NCBI RefSeq assembly: GCF_030068605.1
Contig: NZ_JASJOU010000013.1
Coordinates: 62,001 to 126,000 of the forward strand
Source of the DNA: Xanthocytophaga agilis
GTDB taxonomy: Bacteria; Bacteroidota; Bacteroidia; Cytophagales; 172606-1
Reading direction: 5' to 3'
DNA: 64,000 bases
Below the pieces are notes generated by a model, which ran no database searches, was not told the origin of the DNA, and saw nothing but the letters and a program-made list of their open reading frames with translations. A program made the position numbers and the translations under genes. Positions 16,045 through 24,362 of this stretch are shown in pieces (position 1 is the stretch's first letter; every line of letters starts with the position of its first letter).

Positions 16045-18459
16045 ATGCCTTTAAAACCTATGAAACAGCACATTTTTATTTTTCTTATCTGCCTTGGCAC
16101 TACTCTATCTGGCTGGGCACAAACCAAAGTTACTATTAGCGGATACATGCGTGATGGTGCCAATGGAGAAGGACTCATTGGCGCTACGGTTCAGATCAAA
16201 GGACAAACTACCGGCACCGTAACAAACGAATATGGATTTTATTCTCTTACAATCCCTCAGGGAAACTACACCCTGGTATATCAATACATTGGATATCTGA
16301 GTCAGGAAAAAGCCGTTACCCTGCAGGCAAATCAGAAAATAGATATTCAGCTATCAGCAGACCAGGTGCAGATACAGGAGGTGGTTGTCACTGAAACACG
16401 TCCGGATAACAACGTCCGTAGTATGGATATGGGTGTCAGCAAACTGGAAATGAAAGCCATCCGGTCAATGCCTGCCCTGTTAGGTGAAGTGGATGTAGTT
16501 CGCAGTATTCAGTTATTACCAGGTGTCAGTACTGTTGGGGAAGGGGCTTCAGGATTCAATGTTCGTGGTGGTGGAGTAGACCAGAATCTGATCCTGCTGG
16601 ATGAAGCTCCTGTCTATAACTCTTCACACCTGATGGGCTTCTTTTCTGTATTTAACCCTGATGCAGTGAAAGATGTAAAACTGATCAAAGGAGGCATACC
16701 AGCCCAATATGGTGGCCGTCTTTCCTCTCTGCTGGATGTACGGATGAAAGAAGGCAACAACAAAAAATTTGGTCTTTCTGGAGGAATTGGTACTATTTCC
16801 AGCCGCCTCACAGTAGAAGGCCCTATTCAGAAAGACAAAAGTTCATTTATTATCTCAGGTCGCCGATCCTATGCAGATATGTTTCTGAAATTATCTTCTG
16901 ATGAGGATCTCAAAAACAACCAGCTTTATTTTTATGATCTGAGTGCCAAGGTAAACTTTACACTTAGTCCCAAAGATCGTCTGTTTGTATCAGGATATTT
17001 TGGCAAAGACGCTTTTAAATTTGAAGATGCCAGTGGCAATTCAGGAGGATTCAAAATGAACTGGGGAAATAAAACAGGTACAGTACGCTGGAATCACCTG
17101 TTTAGTGACCGGATGTTCGCCAACTTTACAGCTGTATACAGCGACTATGACTATCAACTGGGCGTTCTTAGTGGATCACAAGCTTTTGAATGGACATCTC
17201 ATATCTATAATTATAGCGGCAAAGCGGATTTTTCGTACTATCTCAATGCCCGTAATACCATTACATTTGGTATAAGTGCTATCCGCTATCAGTTTGAACC
17301 TGGTAAGGCTATTCCAAAAAGTGAAGAATCAATCTTCAATCCATTGGAACTGGCACATCAGAACTCCATTGAATATGCAGCATATATTGATAACGAACAA
17401 CAGCTCACTCCTCAGTTGTCAGTGCAATACGGACTTCGGTTCTCTGCCTATAACTATCTGGGAGCTATGACTGTATATGATTATGTAGGCGAAAACAACG
17501 AAAAGAAAGTTCCGGTAAATCAGCGAACCTATGGCAAAGGTGAATCTATTAGCTTCTATACTAATCCAGAGCCTCGTTTTTCTTTGCGATATAACTTGAA
17601 CGAACGTAGTTCCATTAAGGCTAGCTATAATCGTATGGCACAGTATGTACACCTGATCTCCAACACCACAGCAGCTTCGCCACTGGATGTATGGTCGCCT
17701 ACCACCAACAACATCAAACCTGAACTGGCAGATCAGATAGCCGTAGGGTATTTCCGCAATTTCAAAAACAATATGTTTGAGACTTCAGCAGAGGTATTTT
17801 ACAAAACCATGAAAAACCAGATCGACTATCGTGATGGAGCTGAAGTATTGCTGAATCAGGAACTGGAAGGTGATTTATTATATGGAGATGGCCGTGCGTA
17901 TGGACTTGAGTTATATGTTAAGAAAAACTCAGGCAAGCTAACAGGCTGGGTAAGCTACACATTATCCCGTTCAGAACGTAAGATTGACGGTCTGAACATG
18001 AACAAGGAAGGAGAAGCTCAATGGTATGCAGCCAAATACGACAGAACACATATTCTCTCTGCAGTAGGTATCTATACATTTAATAAAAAGTGGAGCTTTT
18101 CCAGCAACTTCTCCTACACAACAGGTGTAGCAACCACCTTCCCTAATGCCCGATACGAGGTAGAAGATGGCACACTGGTAGTACCTCATAATACAGAGGG
18201 CACACGCAATAATTACCGTGTTCCGGCCTATCATCGTCTGGATCTGTCAGCAACCTTAACACCTGCCAAGAATGAACATCGTCGCTGGAAGAGTGAATGG
18301 GTATTCTCGATCTACAACGTATACGCCAAACGAAATCCATTTACTGTGTATTTCCGCCAGAACGACGAAAACAATGCTTCGAAGATACAAACAGAAGCTG
18401 TCCGTCTGTCAATCTTCGGTTCTATCCTGCCTTCTGTTACCTATAACTTCAAATTCTAA
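16045..18459 (+). CDS. TonB-dependent outer-membrane receptor with carboxypeptidase-like N-domain
   Basis: 804 residues. The signal peptide ends near GWAQ. A carboxypeptidase-regulatory-like beta-sandwich (about 28-110: ISGYMRDGANGEGLIGATVQ) precedes the plug (about 120-235, including GVSTVGEGASGFNVRGGGVDQ) and a 22-strand barrel ending in an aromatic residue (ITYNFKF). This is the common Bacteroidota import receptor for siderophores, peptides or glycans; the ligand is not evident, and no SusD-type partner is present. Instead a DUF4249 lipoprotein follows after 29 bp. MKQHIF at 16060 is an alternative start. The upstream gap carries interleaved dyads that may regulate it. Confidence 0.93.
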   Translation: MPLKPMKQHIFIFLICLGTTLSGWAQTKVTISGYMRDGANGEGLIGATVQIKGQTTGTVTNEYGFYSLTIPQGNYTLVYQYIGYLSQEKAVTLQANQKIDIQLSADQVQIQEVVVTETRPDNNVRSMDMGVSKLEMKAIRSMPALLGEVDVVRSIQLLPGVSTVGEGASGFNVRGGGVDQNLILLDEAPVYNSSHLMGFFSVFNPDAVKDVKLIKGGIPAQYGGRLSSLLDVRMKEGNNKKFGLSGGIGTISSRLTVEGPIQKDKSSFIISGRRSYADMFLKLSSDEDLKNNQLYFYDLSAKVNFTLSPKDRLFVSGYFGKDAFKFEDASGNSGGFKMNWGNKTGTVRWNHLFSDRMFANFTAVYSDYDYQLGVLSGSQAFEWTSHIYNYSGKADFSYYLNARNTITFGISAIRYQFEPGKAIPKSEESIFNPLELAHQNSIEYAAYIDNEQQLTPQLSVQYGLRFSAYNYLGAMTVYDYVGENNEKKVPVNQRTYGKGESISFYTNPEPRFSLRYNLNERSSIKASYNRMAQYVHLISNTTAASPLDVWSPTTNNIKPELADQIAVGYFRNFKNNMFETSAEVFYKTMKNQIDYRDGAEVLLNQELEGDLLYGDGRAYGLELYVKKNSGKLTGWVSYTLSRSERKIDGLNMNKEGEAQWYAAKYDRTHILSAVGIYTFNKKWSFSSNFSYTTGVATTFPNARYEVEDGTLVVPHNTEGTRNNYRVPAYHRLDLSATLTPAKNEHRRWKSEWVFSIYNVYAKRNPFTVYFRQNDENNASKIQTEAVRLSIFGSILPSVTYNFKF

Positions 18460-18488
18460 TTCCATACATTATTTAATCTGAATTCCCT

Positions 18489-19316
18489 ATGAAACGATAT
18501 ATTTTGCCCGTACTGATTTTGTTGTCTGTAGTGCTAACCAGTTGTGAAGATGTTATTGATGTAGATCTGAAACAAGGAGAAACTCTGTTAGTTGTAGATG
18601 GCTGGGTGACCAATCAACCTGGCCCCTACAAAGTTCGTCTCACATCAACAGCACCCTATTTTACCAATCAGGAAACACCTAAAGTAACCGGAGCCACATT
18701 GATTATTAGCGATAGTGAAGGTGTAACAGATACATTAAAAGAATCTGAACCAGGTATTTACCTGACTCAGCATTTGCAGGGAAAAGTAGGCAATACCTAT
18801 ACACTCAAAATACTTTCCAATGGAGAGGAATATATGGCTCAGACAGAGATAAAACGTGTACCCCCTATTGATTCCTTAACAGTGAAATACCATGAGGAGT
18901 CAGCCTTTTATGAAGAAAGCGGATATTATATCTATTACAATGGTCCGGAGCCTGTTGGTATTGGAGACTTTTACAGATTTAAAATTTATCAGAATGATAC
19001 GTTATTAAGTGGTCCGGGCGACCTCACCTTTGCAGAAGATAAACTGGTAGATGGCAATTACATCGGTGACCTTCAAATGAATGATGATAAAGCATTTCGG
19101 AAGGGTGACACTATACGCGGAGAAAACTGGGCTATTACAGAAGACAATTATCGCTACTATGTGGAGCTTTCTGCTCAAATCAATAACGGAGGACTATTTT
19201 CCAATCCGCCAGCTAACGTACGCACTAATATTCATAACAGCAATAGCAAAGGGAAAAAAGCAGTTGGTTGGTTTGGAGGTGCAGGTGTATCCAGCAAAGA
19301 AATTGTTATCCAATAA
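18489..19316 (+). CDS. DUF4249-family lipoprotein
   Basis: 275 residues with a lipoprotein signal (VVLTSC19) and the DUF4249 pattern: CEDVIDVDL, LLVVDGWVTNQPGPYKVRLT, ATLIISDSEG and LKILSNGEEYMAQTEI. The family regularly follows TonB-dependent receptors in Bacteroidota and is thought to be a surface lipoprotein partner, but its role is unproven. It is the second gene of the receptor operon and ends at a strong bidirectional-looking terminator. The end of the protein (KKAVGWFGGAGVSSKEIVIQ) is also typical. Confidence 0.9.
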   Translation: MKRYILPVLILLSVVLTSCEDVIDVDLKQGETLLVVDGWVTNQPGPYKVRLTSTAPYFTNQETPKVTGATLIISDSEGVTDTLKESEPGIYLTQHLQGKVGNTYTLKILSNGEEYMAQTEIKRVPPIDSLTVKYHEESAFYEESGYYIYYNGPEPVGIGDFYRFKIYQNDTLLSGPGDLTFAEDKLVDGNYIGDLQMNDDKAFRKGDTIRGENWAITEDNYRYYVELSAQINNGGLFSNPPANVRTNIHNSNSKGKKAVGWFGGAGVSSKEIVIQ

Positions 19317-19397
19317 GTCCTGCTGATTATTTTTTACCTGCTTATTTAGTATTTACACTAACAGCAACCTAAGCAGTTACACAATATCTTATTAATC

Positions 19398-19438
19398 AAT
19401 AGTTCATATACATAGTTGTATATGAACTATTCTTTTTA
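19398..19438 (+). terminator. Rho-independent terminator of the TonB/DUF4249 operon
   Basis: A perfect 15-bp stem, AATAGTTCATATACA (19398-19412) with its complement at 19417-19431, with a 4-nt loop TAGT, followed by CTTTTT. Confidence 0.92.
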
Positions 19439-19439
19439 T

Positions 19440-20267
19440 CATTCAACCATTTATTGTCTATTACTTACCATTCTTCTCACGAATTTTCATAAACGCTCCA
19501 CTAGGTTATCCTAAAAGCAGGCAATATTTCTTTTTTACAAAAATCACATGGGATAAATACAATTCGACTAAAATACCTAAAAAAGCACGATTAGTGATTC
19601 CTCTCATAAAGAATACAATATTTCGCAATGATGTATCCGGAATATATTTATCAAAAGCTAGAAGTTCTCTGTTTTTAAGCAAATTACAGGCTCTCATACC
19701 CTTAAAAAGTACTTACATCTATTTTCGACTACAGATGTCTTTACAAATCACTCAACCTATACATTAATTATCTGAAAATCAACAAATTAAAACAAAAACA
19801 ACGTTCATCATGTTTTTTGTCTGTTGTGAAGTCTACAACAAAAAGAAGCACTTTTTGACAAATTCCACACATTTCTTACATCATTTTTTAGAATTTTTAG
19901 CCTCTAATTTCTTTTTTTTCAGCAGCTTGAACGATCTGTATTATATCCTACTTACACATTTTTTTTATTTTTCCTTTCTAAAAGAAATTATTAGAAAACG
20001 ACTAATAGCATATTGGATAAATACAAAACCTCACTAAACAAATTTGACATTACCTTGAAAAAGATTGTACATTTTCAGGACATAGGAGTATGCATACATA
20101 CCGACTATAACTTTCTTTTTTTGAGATATATTTCTGACACAAATCCACAATTGTACTATTCTAAGTTAGAGGTAGCATATTTTTGACATCTGTCTACTAC
20201 TTTTTTGAATTTTATTACGAAAGCTCCTTCCTGGCTTCATTGCACTTTTTTTATGCCAAAGCTGCAG
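19440..20267. other. AT-rich intergenic region, no gene supported
   Basis: About 830 bp. Two short frames (minus 19506-19697, plus 19810-20037) are low-complexity, rich in Phe, Leu and Asn, have no ribosome-site context and match no family I know. T-tracts occur around 19910-19920 and 19960-19975. It may be a long upstream control region for the secreted protein gene at 20369, or decayed sequence. Confidence 0.5.
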
Positions 20268-20275
20268 TACCTTTG
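20268..20275 (+). promoter_or_regulatory. -7 promoter element of the secreted protein gene
   Basis: TACCTTTG at 20268-20275 matches TAnnTTTG. The expected -33 position holds only TTT (20246-20248), so the promoter may need an activator. It predicts a leader of about 85 nt before the ATG at 20369. Confidence 0.6.
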
Positions 20276-20368
20276 TATCGTTGGTTCTGATAAGAGCCAC
20301 ACATTCAAAAGCAAATCAAAAAAAATTATTATATAAAAAATCATTCATTTTATAACTATCGAAAAACT

Positions 20369-20953
20369 ATGAAAACGTCAATTTTAACTTTCGCTCTTGG
20401 TCTGGTTCTTAGTGCTAACGTATTTGCTGCTGACGATCTGGAAAGTGTTTCAACTGCGTCAATTAATACAACTAACCGCGTATCTGTTTATAACTTAGTA
20501 TATGCTTCAGCAAAAACAGGTCTGGTAACTGTAAGCATCAAAAATCAGGATGGACAAGTAGTATTACAGGAACAAATCTTCAACGATAAAAAAGGATTTA
20601 TCCGTCCATATAACTTCTCTACAATGCCTGAAGGAAGTTATACGTTAGAAGTAAAAGATGCAGCTGGTAAATCCGAACTTTCTCTTGCTTATAGCAATGT
20701 AGCAGTAAATGCAGTACGTAAAGCTGAAATCAAAGCATTAGAGAGTAACAAATATCAGTTACGTTTGGTAGGTAACACAGCGGATGCAGTAGAAGTATCT
20801 ATCTACGATCAGTTTGGTTCAACTATCCACAGCGAATCTTTATCTCAAAAAGGTAGCTTCACACGTATATATGATCTAAGCAAACTGAAAAATGCTAAAG
20901 GTGCTATCGAAGTGAGAGCAAATGGTAAAGTAGTAAACCGTGTAGAATTATAA
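20369..20953 (+). CDS. Small secreted protein with two beta-sandwich-like halves
   Basis: 194 residues with a clear signal peptide (cleavage after NVFA-A). The mature part contains two halves of about 80 residues. Each reads like the C-terminal secretion or Ig-like modules of Bacteroidota: VSIKNQDGQVVLQEQIFNDK...GSYTLEVKD, and VSIYDQFGSTIHSESLSQKG...IEVRANGKV. The resemblance to type IX sorting domains is one of fold, not a diagnostic motif. No catalytic motif is visible. It has its own promoter and terminator and a 1-kb upstream gap, and its codon use is simple and highly regular, which is consistent with abundant expression (inference). Confidence 0.8.
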   Translation: MKTSILTFALGLVLSANVFAADDLESVSTASINTTNRVSVYNLVYASAKTGLVTVSIKNQDGQVVLQEQIFNDKKGFIRPYNFSTMPEGSYTLEVKDAAGKSELSLAYSNVAVNAVRKAEIKALESNKYQLRLVGNTADAVEVSIYDQFGSTIHSESLSQKGSFTRIYDLSKLKNAKGAIEVRANGKVVNRVEL

Positions 20954-20998
20954 TAGGTAGCTTAGCTACAAAAAATATAAATCTGATCCTTCAACAGC

Positions 20999-21032
20999 AA
21001 GCCCTGGTATCATAACCAGGGCTTTTTGTTTT
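20999..21032 (+). terminator. Rho-independent terminator
   Basis: AAGCCCTGGT (20999-21008), loop ATCATA, ACCAGGGCTT (21015-21024), then TTTGTTTTT. Confidence 0.93.
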
Positions 21033-21137
21033 TAGTACCTTCTCAACACTCCTGATTAAAGTTATTCTTTCTATCCCAGAAATCCTCTTTATTTGAATCT
21101 CAGAATATAATCTGCACTACTCAATAGCCAGAAAAGT

Positions 21138-21177
21138 TCTGAGCCAATTACGAAAATAATCTGAGCTTTTTACGAAA
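21138..21177 (+). promoter_or_regulatory. Tandem 22-bp-spaced direct repeat, likely activator site
   Basis: TCTGAGCCAATTACGAAA (21138-21155) and TCTGAGCTTTTTACGAAA (21160-21177) match at 15 of 18 positions and are offset by 22 bp, two helical turns. The second copy abuts the -33 position of the promoter whose -7 is at 21199-21206. AraC-family proteins typically bind such direct repeats; the AraC gene is the second gene of this operon. Confidence 0.6.
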
Positions 21178-21198
21178 GTGAAAATCAATTACTCATGC

Positions 21199-21206
21199 TA
21201 CCTTTG
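21199..21206 (+). promoter_or_regulatory. -7 promoter element of the SDR-AraC operon
   Basis: TACCTTTG at 21199-21206 fits TAnnTTTG. No good TTG is found 20 bp upstream, consistent with activator dependence. It also argues that translation begins at 21263, not at the earlier frame start 21215. Confidence 0.6.
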
Positions 21207-21262
21207 TAAAGTGTTTGGGAAGCCGGCTACTCAGATTATTTTCAATAATAAAGCCCAAAACA

Positions 21263-22066
21263 ATGAAGACTATTTTTATTACAGGAGCTTCCAGTGGACT
21301 TGGAAAGGCTGCTGCCAGATTATTTATATCCAAAGGTTGGAAGGTAATCGCAACGATGCGTAATCCAGAGAAAGAAACAGATCTGAATCAACTACCCAAT
21401 GTCACACTTTTGCCAATGGATGTTACTGACCACAAACAGATCAACGAAACAGTATCCAAGGCTATATCACTTGGAAAAATAGATGTCGTTTTTAATAATG
21501 CGGGTTATGGTCTCATGGGTCCTTTGGAAGGAACGTCAGAGGAACAGATACATCGCCAACTGGATACAAATCTTATAGGAGTAATCCTGGTCACACAAGC
21601 TCTTATACCTCATTTTCGGGAGAATAGAGATGGGCTTTTTCTAACTACCACGTCTATCGGAGGTCAGATAACTGTTCCCTTCTCTACTTTGTACCATGCA
21701 ACAAAATGGGCATTGGAAGGATTTAATGAGAGCCTTGCGTTTGAATTACAGGAATTTAATATTCGTGTAAAAACGATTGCTCCAGGTGGAATTGCCACTG
21801 ATTTTGCTGGACGATCCATGAATCTGAGTACACATGAGGCTTATCAGGAAACGTTTGACAAAATGCTAAAGGTTCTATCCGGATCTTCTATATTTGAATT
21901 CTCAACTGCCGATAAAATTGCAGAGGTTGCATATGAAGCAGCTACTGATGGCAAAGATATAGTAAGATACCTCGCAGGCCCAGATGCACACACATTATCT
22001 ATGCAAAGAGCACAACAAGGTCCGGAAACTTTTCGAAAAGAAATCGCCAAAGCATTGTTGAGCTGA
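21263..22066 (+). CDS. Short-chain dehydrogenase/reductase
   Basis: About 267 residues of a classical SDR beginning MKTIFITGASSGLGKAAA (nucleotide-binding TGxxxGxG). NNAGYG, the active-site Ser in TTTSIGG and the Y-H-A-T-K catalytic pair (YHATKWALEGF) are intact. The C-terminal segment (IVRYLAGPDAHTLSMQRAQQ) belongs to the same subgroup as the pseudogene fragment at 3394-3588. It is an NAD(P)-dependent oxidoreductase of unknown substrate. I chose the start at 21263 because it puts the Rossmann motif at the N-terminus. The stop is followed after 21 bp by the AraC regulator. Confidence 0.92.
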   Translation: MKTIFITGASSGLGKAAARLFISKGWKVIATMRNPEKETDLNQLPNVTLLPMDVTDHKQINETVSKAISLGKIDVVFNNAGYGLMGPLEGTSEEQIHRQLDTNLIGVILVTQALIPHFRENRDGLFLTTTSIGGQITVPFSTLYHATKWALEGFNESLAFELQEFNIRVKTIAPGGIATDFAGRSMNLSTHEAYQETFDKMLKVLSGSSIFEFSTADKIAEVAYEAATDGKDIVRYLAGPDAHTLSMQRAQQGPETFRKEIAKALLS

Positions 22067-22087
22067 TAGAACATTACTCTTGCAACA

Positions 22088-22885
22088 ATGGGAGAACAAA
22101 CCAAAGATCTGGGTGGAATTATTTATTCCACTTATACAGATGCTAACCGATCTGGAGAGCAATTTATCCATGAACACCATTTAGCATATATTATTTCAGG
22201 CAGTCTGTCCATCATTGATGGTGGTCAAACTGATACATTTAATGCAGGTGATATAGTATTGCTGCGAAAAAATAATCTTGGAAAGTTTATTAAGCAGCCT
22301 GCAAAAGACGGGCATTTTATTGCCATTACAATTCTTCTTGACAATGAAACTTTAGTAAATGTCAGTAAAGGACAACAGCTTGCCGAAGAAGTATATGCTT
22401 CTTCGCAAGCTGTTGTGTCGATAGGCCCAGATGTATTGCTAACAAATTATTTTCATTCGCTGCTTCCTTACTTTGAAGAAGTATTGACAGAAGATCTAAT
22501 ACACTATAAAAAACAGGAAGCAATTCTATTACTGCTAAGATGTAATCCTTCCTTAAGAAATATTCTCTTTGACTTTGGCGTTCCAGGCAAAATAGATCTG
22601 GAAGAATTTATGAATCGCAACTTCCGATACAATGTCTCTCTTGATAAGTTTGCCTATCTGACGGGGAGAAGTCTGGCATCTTTCAAACGAGACTTCGAAA
22701 AGATCTTTAATACCTCTCCTAATCGATGGATACAACAACGCAGGCTCAAGGAAGCTCATTATCTCATCAGAGAAAAGAAGCAAAAGCCATCAGATGTATA
22801 CCTGGAAGTAGGCTTTGAAAGCTTATCCCATTTCTCGTATTCTTTCAAACAGTTTTTTGGAAAGAACCCTTCTTCTCTATCATAA
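22088..22885 (+). CDS. AraC-family transcriptional regulator
   Basis: 265 residues. The N-terminal cupin-like half (GSLSIIDGGQTDTFNAGDIVLL) probably binds a small ligand. The C-terminal pair of helix-turn-helix motifs (LDKFAYLTGRSLASFKRDFE, then PSDVYLEVGFESLSHFSYSF) binds DNA, ending in the signature KQFFGKNPSSLS. It is co-transcribed with the SDR. The tandem direct repeat at 21138-21177 is its most likely site, giving autoregulation. SDR plus AraC pairs of this type are common in Bacteroidota. Confidence 0.92.
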   Translation: MGEQTKDLGGIIYSTYTDANRSGEQFIHEHHLAYIISGSLSIIDGGQTDTFNAGDIVLLRKNNLGKFIKQPAKDGHFIAITILLDNETLVNVSKGQQLAEEVYASSQAVVSIGPDVLLTNYFHSLLPYFEEVLTEDLIHYKKQEAILLLLRCNPSLRNILFDFGVPGKIDLEEFMNRNFRYNVSLDKFAYLTGRSLASFKRDFEKIFNTSPNRWIQQRRLKEAHYLIREKKQKPSDVYLEVGFESLSHFSYSFKQFFGKNPSSLS

Positions 22886-22925
22886 GCAACTAATACACTT
22901 ATGATATCTCAGACATTTTTATTTA

Positions 22926-23288
22926 TCAGGCAATTACGGCATCTTCGTTATGCAACCATGCCTTTTTAGCTAATAGTTCCTCTTCTGTTTCCCGGTAATC
23001 TGGATCTTCTACACAGCAATCTACCGGACATACAGCTGCACACTGAGGTTCTTCATGAAACCCTTTGCACTCTGTACATTTTCCGGGTACGATATAATAG
23101 AAGTCATTGGAAACAGGTTCCTGAGGATCTTTCCCCCCTAACTTTGAGCCGTCTTCCAATTCGATAAACTGTAGTTGCGTTCCTTCACCCCAGGTCCACT
23201 CAGCCCCCCCTTCATAGATAGCAGTATTTGGGCATTCGGGTTCACAGGCACCACAGTTGATGCAATCGTCGGTTATGATAATAGCCAT
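22926..23288 (-). CDS. 4Fe-4S dicluster ferredoxin
   Basis: 120 residues with two cluster motifs: C9-x2-C12-x2-C15-x3-C19-P and C71-x2-C74-x8-C83-x3-C87-P. The central linker (residues 25-65) and the acidic tail are typical of the ferredoxins of about 115-120 residues found in aerobic Bacteroidota. It is a cytosolic electron carrier; the partner enzyme is not encoded nearby. It follows the LysR regulator gene on the same strand with a 79-bp gap, so it could share a transcript with it. Confidence 0.93.
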   Translation of the reverse strand: MAIIITDDCINCGACEPECPNTAIYEGGAEWTWGEGTQLQFIELEDGSKLGGKDPQEPVSNDFYYIVPGKCTECKGFHEEPQCAAVCPVDCCVEDPDYRETEEELLAKKAWLHNEDAVIA

Positions 23289-23367
23289 GTTTCTTTTCTT
23301 CCAAGTTTTCTTTTACAAGTTTACATCTCATCTCTATCAATTACCAATCAGAAAAAATTATAGCCCA

Positions 23368-24267
23368 TTACTTAAAGTTATAATGACTCATGCAAAAACG
23401 TTTAAACAGCAGTACCAGTTTATTAGTCTGGCCATGCAATTGAATAAACTGAAATGTACGGTAAATATCCAAGCCTTTGATATCGAGAATGCTAAGTTGG
23501 TTTTGCTGTAATTCGGAAGTAATAGAGTGAATAGAGAGAAAAGCAGCACAGTTGGAATGCATCAGGTATTGTTTAATGCTTTCAGTATTTTCCAGCTGAA
23601 TTTCAATATTCAGTTCTTTTGGGTGTATCTTGATCTGAGCAAGAGCCTGGTATACTACATCTAATGTACCTGAACCATGTTCCCGCAATACCAGTGGGAT
23701 AGCATGCAGCTGTTCAGCCTTCGTCTCCGCTTTAGCAGCTAATTTGTTGTTGGTTCGGGTCACCAGCACTATCTCATCTTTTACAAACGGTTCATACATA
23801 ATTTGCGGATGGTGAGAGATACCTTCCACCAGTGCCACATCTATCTTTTCATGAATAATCTGCTGTTCAATCTGTTCGCTGTTACCCGTAAAGAAGCTGA
23901 TCTGGACAGAAGGATGCGTGGATTTAAACAGAGCAAGAATCTTAGGAAGTACATATTGAGCTAGGGTAGTACTGGCCCCAATCCGGATGTTACCACTTGT
24001 TTCGGTACTGAACTCAGCCAATTCATTTTCCAGTGCAGCGTATATCTGAAAAATCTGTTCAGCATATCGCACCAATACCTGTCCGGGCAGAGTCAATGAA
24101 ATACTATTCCCATGTCTTTTGAACAGGGCTACTCCCAGTTGGTGCTCCAGTTCATTGATATGCTTCGTTACAGCTGGCTGTGTAATAAACAATTCATTGG
24201 CTGCTTTTGTAAAGCTCAGTTTCTGGGAAACTGTATAAAATACCTTTAATCTAAAATCAAAGATCAT
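23368..24267 (-). CDS. LysR-family transcriptional regulator (CysB/CbbR-like)
   Basis: 299 residues. The N-terminal winged helix (FTKAANELFITQPAVTKHINELEHQLGVALFKR) is followed by a substrate-binding-protein-like effector domain (IRIGASTTLAQYVLPKIL ... VALVEG ... LVLREHGSGT). The HGSGT motif is common in the CbbR/CysB-like branch that senses small anions or metabolites. The ferredoxin gene lies downstream on the same strand; LysR proteins usually regulate divergent genes, but no close divergent gene is present here. Confidence 0.92.
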   Translation of the reverse strand: MIFDFRLKVFYTVSQKLSFTKAANELFITQPAVTKHINELEHQLGVALFKRHGNSISLTLPGQVLVRYAEQIFQIYAALENELAEFSTETSGNIRIGASTTLAQYVLPKILALFKSTHPSVQISFFTGNSEQIEQQIIHEKIDVALVEGISHHPQIMYEPFVKDEIVLVTRTNNKLAAKAETKAEQLHAIPLVLREHGSGTLDVVYQALAQIKIHPKELNIEIQLENTESIKQYLMHSNCAAFLSIHSITSELQQNQLSILDIKGLDIYRTFQFIQLHGQTNKLVLLFKRFCMSHYNFK

Positions 24268-24362
24268 GTATGTGAACTGTAATCTATATGGATGTAGAAA
24301 ACCATTGATTTACAAATCAACCCACAACTAGTTGATAATTCAACTCTTTCAGCAGATTATAT

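Noticed and set aside
19810-20037. 75-codon plus-strand frame, Phe-rich
   Set aside because: Composition follows the T-tracts of the AT-rich gap; no promoter or ribosome-site context and no family.
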